Source: Liolophura sinensis (taxonomy: Eukaryota; Mollusca; Polyplacophora; Chitonida; Chitonidae). From it: a stretch of 64,000 nucleotides of DNA. The notes under the pieces were generated by a model, which was given only the letters and a program-made list of their open reading frames with translations, was not told the origin of the DNA and ran no database searches. Both the position numbers and the translations under genes were made by a program. Location of the stretch: positions 12,519,608 through 12,583,607 of the forward strand of contig NC_088299.1 of assembly GCF_032854445.1 (NCBI RefSeq), in the 5' to 3' direction. Positions 59,931 to 64,000 of this stretch are shown here, piece after piece. The first letter of the stretch is position 1; the number at the start of each line of letters is the position of its first letter.

Positions 59931-60061
59931 GTACTATAATATTTTTACCAGTATAAACTATGTATTTTAAACAATAATGGGATTCATACATGAATTAATG
60001 TTATGGACGTACTACACTGGTGAAATAAGCATATGCGTATGTAAGTATGTTTTGGAATGTA

Positions 60062-60275
60062 GAAATGTTCAGTCATATGACGATGAAGAGTCATTTGGTG
60101 TGTGTGCATATTGTGTCTTCCTGTGGCAGGGCGAGTTCATGCCCTCGAAGTATCATGACACCACACATGACACCCGACCAAGTTTCATGACATTAAACTA
60201 ACACTTCCAATCATCCATGTTTTAGTGCTCTATTCTGTCATTGCTGAGCGCCAAGGGAGCAGGCGAAATGAAATT
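60062..60275. mobile_element. Second copy of the inverted-repeat element (right end missing)
   Basis: GTTCAGTCATATGACGATGA, GAGTCATTTGGTGTGTGTGC, CAGGGCGAGTTCATGCCCTC and GAAGTATCATGACACCACAC match the element at 31.8 kb in order. The copy fades after TGCTGAGCGCCAAGGGAGCA. Confidence 0.58.
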
Positions 60276-60304
60276 AATTGAAATGATGATGTTTCCATAG
60301 CAAA

Positions 60305-60475
60305 ACGAGTGAGAGAGTGCTTAGGGTTTAACGACGTGTGCATGTAACGGGCGTCCTTGTTGCAGGATGGATTTTCACCGCTCCTTTATCTACTGGTACT
60401 TCACCGAATACAAGTAAGCCGCCCCCACTAGAGCCATTAAACTGATTCGGATCAACTATTGTACTATCTCGTTGT
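60305..60475 (-). mobile_element. SINE-2, 3' half (split by nested SINE-1)
   Basis: Reverse-oriented SINE-2: AGTGAGAGAGTGCTTAGGGT, CCTTGTTGCAGGATGGATTT, AAGTAAGCCGCCCCCACTAG, broken at ACTATCTCCTTAAT. It continues at 60698. Confidence 0.83.
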
Positions 60476-60489
60476 ACTATCTCCTTAAT

Positions 60490-60697
60490 TTACTTATTTG
60501 ATTGGTTTTACCCCGCACTCAAGAATATTTCACCTATACGACAATTAGGGTGGGAGGAAATCGGGCAGAGTCCGGGGGAAACCCATCCCCACCCGCAGGT
60601 TGCTGCCAGACCTTCCCATTTACGGCCGGAGAGAAAGCAAGCATGAGCTGGATTTGAACTCACAGCGACCGCATTGGTGAGAGGCTCCTGGGTGATT
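60490..60697 (-). mobile_element. SINE-1 inserted inside a SINE-2 copy (nested), 14-bp target-site duplication
   Basis: Reverse-oriented SINE-1, truncated at its 5' end near GGTGATT. ACTATCTCCTTAAT is present on both sides (60476-60489 and 60698-60711). The flanks are the two halves of one SINE-2, so SINE-1 jumped after SINE-2. Confidence 0.9.
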
Positions 60698-60825
60698 ACT
60701 ATCTCCTTAATACTGAACGCCAAGCTAGGAAGCTACAACTTCCTCTTTTAAGGCCTGATGTGTGATCCCACCCAGGTTTGATCGTGGATCTACCACCCCA
60801 GAAGCTGACGCTCTACCAACTCATA
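60698..60825 (-). mobile_element. SINE-2, 5' (tRNA-like) half, split by nested SINE-1
   Basis: It begins with the second copy of ACTATCTCCTTAAT, then ACTGAACGCCAAGCTAGGAA, TTTGATCGTGGATCTACCAC and GCTCTACCAACT (A-box complement). Confidence 0.83.
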
Positions 60826-61064
60826 GAAAAACCAAGGATTAGTTCCCGCGCTTCATAACAGGAAGGGTGCGTAATCCTTATTTCGGGATAGATTTAGAGG
60901 ATTATACATTGCAGAATAACGACGAAGAACTTTCCCTATGATATTGTGCGGAACCAGCTAAATCCAACCCAGAAGTGTTCTTTGGGGTAGTACTGCCTTA
61001 CAATGTCAGGGTTAAATTGTTCATTCTACCATTAGCTACTCGTCTAAGAGGGATTAGATTTACT

Positions 61065-61150
61065 CATTTATTTACTTGATACTTATCGATGGTCTCAAGA
61101 ATTCCTCAATTAGATGACAGCTGCTCGTCCAGGGGACCCACCACGAATGC
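61065..61150 (-). mobile_element. Possible very old SINE-1 fragment
   Basis: ACTTGATACTTATCGATGGT and TCTCAAGAATTCCTCAATTA resemble the SINE-1 tail region with many changes. Weak. Confidence 0.35.
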
Positions 61151-64000
61151 CACAACACGAATTTAGGTAAAAACAAAAATGGGCGCATAGGTAAACAAGC
61201 ACATATTTGCAATAGCTGCGACATTACTGAAAAAATCGATGTCGTCTTACACGCAGGCCCTCATTAAGTGAACGATCCATGCCTAAGGATAGGGAGCCAA
61301 ATATCTGACCAAGCGACCTGCTGTTCGACAAACCAACAGACGGACGGAGGGAGCGATTTACAGACCTGGTTATCCCAGATGAATATATTTGCGATAAGTA
61401 CCAACTATTATCAGCATGCTTGCAAATTGAAACTGTGAGTTTTTTTAACGGCGCGGATCGAAATCGCGGCAACCGCCTTCCGTGCATTTCTATAACAAAA
61501 CCAGAAATTTTCTACGGCTTCCTCCTTGTGGTGTAAACGAGCAACATTTCCAGGCAGAGTGGATTCTCAAAAAACCTGCGGACAAAATGATCTGAATTAA
61601 CATGACAGCATTGTGCAAGTTCAGATAGGCCAGTGAAAATAAAACAACAGTGAAGTAGCTCGCTTTAATAGCCATGAAACCGGATGAGCCTCAGAACCAA
61701 GGTAGTATCCGGTGTTTATAGTTGTTATTAGAGCTTTCGAGTCTAGTTTGCTTAAACTGGCACAAATATGTGTCATGAATATGTGGAGTATTTTACGAGA
61801 GGCAGCCGATGAAACACAGTTTCGTAAACAGAAAAAATACATCCGGCCCTGACATGTCGTTAAATCCGTTCTGACTGAGGCATTAATTGGCGTAAATCAA
61901 TGAATACGATTTATAAGCCAACTGGAATTACGGTGAGCTGGATATCATAGGAGAATAAAACACATGCTCTATCCCCGGCAACGATGATTCTGCTACTAAG
62001 CCTAGGTCAGCTTCCAGCTGTAATGAGCGTGTTCCCACTAACACTTTTGCAAATGTAATGAAGTCTATGCTTGGCTGGTTGTGTTGCAGCGGATGACATC
62101 TTATACCATGGCAACGTGAATGACTTATTTAAACTATAGCGCCTCCCTTTAACATCGCGGCATCGGGAGAAATATACAGTCCTTGTGTACAACACTGCAC
62201 ACCAGTATCTGCTGTTCCCTTGGAACCAAATGTTACACTAATTCATTTCAAAACGCAATATATTGCTCACTGAAAACACCAAATAAGCCCCATCATCTTC
62301 TTTGAATTAAAACGTTTTGTCTGATCTCTGTAGAGCCACTGTATCACTGAATCTACAGAACGAACTTATCTTCTCTTTAAGGCAACAATGTTAACCACTG
62401 AGAATCTAGATGGATTCTGTTTCGTTTTGATAACTTTAACAACTTGTGTTTTGCCCTCCGCTGAAATCATTATACATCGTTCAATTCCTTGGGCAAACGC
62501 AAACCTCACAGATAGTGATTAACGTCGTTTTTCCTCAAGCGTCGCCTTTTATAAGGTCAAATATTATTTACAAATCTTCACGATTATTGACGATTACATG
62601 CTTTTGTGTTATATCGAATATGTATTTGGAAAAATCGGACATTGAAAGAGTGAAGAAAAAAAAAATGGCGCAAGCAGCTAGTATCTACAGCTAGTCACTA
62701 TACACCATGGTAAATGAACTGCCTCGTTATCTCAACCATAGCCTTAAGAGACAAAACCTATGCCAAAGAGAAAGCGGCATGCCTATGTTCTTGGTTTCAT
62801 GACGAAACAATGACGAAACTGAATTGACTGAATATCACAGTGAAAGTGGAGTTATTCGCAAATAAAGATACCTCGTAATTAAGTCTGTATTATTTCTTGC
62901 TGAATTTGGATTATAGATAAAGACATAGGCTTGTCATATCGTTGAGAAGCATAAATGCGGGTAATGAAAAAATTCTTCCTAGCCCTGGCAACCATCTTGC
63001 ATCCGCGAAGAGCAATGGGCCGGTTTTTATCCCACGCCATATTACAGAGCGACCGAGGTACAACGTCAAGCAAGATACGAGGCCAACCACCAATTTTGCC
63101 AAGACATCCACAGCAAAAATAAAAATCAAGGTAGCTAAAAGCACCCAAGAGAGCCTGGAGCGCCTTTGAAGGTGCCTGCTTGAGTGGCCAAGTGTTCGTC
63201 GCCGTCATTTCCAGACAGTCTCCGTTTTGAGAAAGACAATAGCTTCATCGCCTTGGGGCAACAACACGATGACCGGTAGTAGTGGCCGCCATATCCTCTA
63301 GGTTGTACAGAGTCCCTGTTATTACTCTATCGATGAGGCCTGGTAGGGATCGCTATGGAAGATTGCCGTAAGTGTCTGCCGTGTGTCACAAGGGATGGAG
63401 ATGACCCGCCTGGTCCACAGAGCATTCAGCTCTGTGCTATCTTTAATCTGCCATTTGAGACAGGCACGAAAGGCGTCGCCGAACCAGAAGACATCTCCAC
63501 AGGATTTCTAGAGTGTGCCATTAGGCTGTCGGTTGTCTTAACAGAGGCCGGACAATGCCTGTGTTTTATGGTTCCCTCTCCCCAAGAAACTAACCACAGA
63601 TAAACTGGTACATGTACAGCAGTATCGGTTGCGTCTAAAGACTTGTTTTTGATAGTCGCCCTGGATACATAAAGGTCTTCCCATTCTCATCATGCATTAA
63701 AGAAAGCTTTGCCCAAAGAACGGTGAAACCAAGACGCAGCACACTGCCAAAATTATCTGATGGTACGATAGAATATAGTCATTCTCTTTACGTTCTGTAA
63801 CTGAAATTTTGTCAGGCAGATTTGAGTAAGAAATATTAAAAATTCTACTCATACATTCACTTTGAATAATGATTATATATTGCCTACACTGTACCTTGGG
63901 ATTAACAGTTGTTATTTCTTGATTGGATTCCTTAGGAAATGTTATGGAAAATGATCTTCTGTTTCGACGCATAGATCCATATGTATTAAATGTCAATCAG
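61151..64000. other. No gene established
   Basis: A minus-strand frame at about 63204-62911 has a strong hydrophobic run (LLATLIFIFAVDVLAKLVVG), but an adjacent frame is also open and no donor fits. The 83-codon region at 63355-63603 contains an 8-bp hairpin (CACAGAGC/GCTCTGTG). Neither is recognised. Confidence 0.35.

Noticed and set aside
63355-63603. 83-codon plus-strand gene with hairpin
   Set aside because: No recognisable domain; the 8-bp inverted repeat alone does not define an element.

Overview
The window reads as AT-rich, gene-poor animal nuclear DNA. It shows spliceosomal exon signals (polypyrimidine-AG acceptors, a GTGAGT donor), many dispersed tRNA-derived SINEs, decayed retrotransposons and large minisatellites, and it has no bacterial gene packing. 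The main SINE looks like elements common in molluscs and other lophotrochozoans. A mollusc is therefore my best guess, but this rests on recall of repeat families and not on a search.

Only one host gene is well supported. It lies on the minus strand, with its last two coding exons at 49737-49886 and 46240-46481 joined across a phase-1 intron. Together they encode transmembrane segments 2-4 and the tail of a four-pass protein of the PMP22/claudin superfamily, closest by eye to TMEM47/PERP. The 5' exon or exons (TM1 and first extracellular loop) were not identified; they lie somewhere above 49887 or outside the window. A plausible poly(A) signal is at 45923-45928.

The rest is intergenic or intronic. 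1-23 kb holds scattered SINEs, a 44-bp minisatellite split by a SINE (about 3.95-4.83 kb), two copies of an unnamed dispersed repeat and a 4-bp-stepped minisatellite (13.4 kb). 23-31 kb holds three more tandem arrays: a 41-bp unit (23.2-23.7 kb), a 34-bp unit with higher-order structure (26.5-27.76 kb) and a 21-bp unit (30.5-30.75 kb). 31-37 kb is SINE-rich. 37.4-40.2 kb is an internally deleted LINE of the I/Jockey type on the minus strand, with gag-like zinc knuckles, the start of the endonuclease, the end of the RT region and RNase H. 40.9-44.4 kb has a flanked full-length SINE, a G-rich array and the 3' half of a second reverse transcriptase. 45.9-50 kb is the gene. 50-64 kb is mostly unique sequence with SINE relics, a 39-bp in-frame minisatellite (59.3-59.9 kb) and a nested SINE-in-SINE insertion (60.3-60.8 kb).

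Most open frames elsewhere are chance frames, or frames held open because a tandem unit is a multiple of three. I found no CRISPR array, operon, rRNA or convincing functional tRNA gene, and no coherent new multi-gene system. The most informative novelties are repeat-structural.
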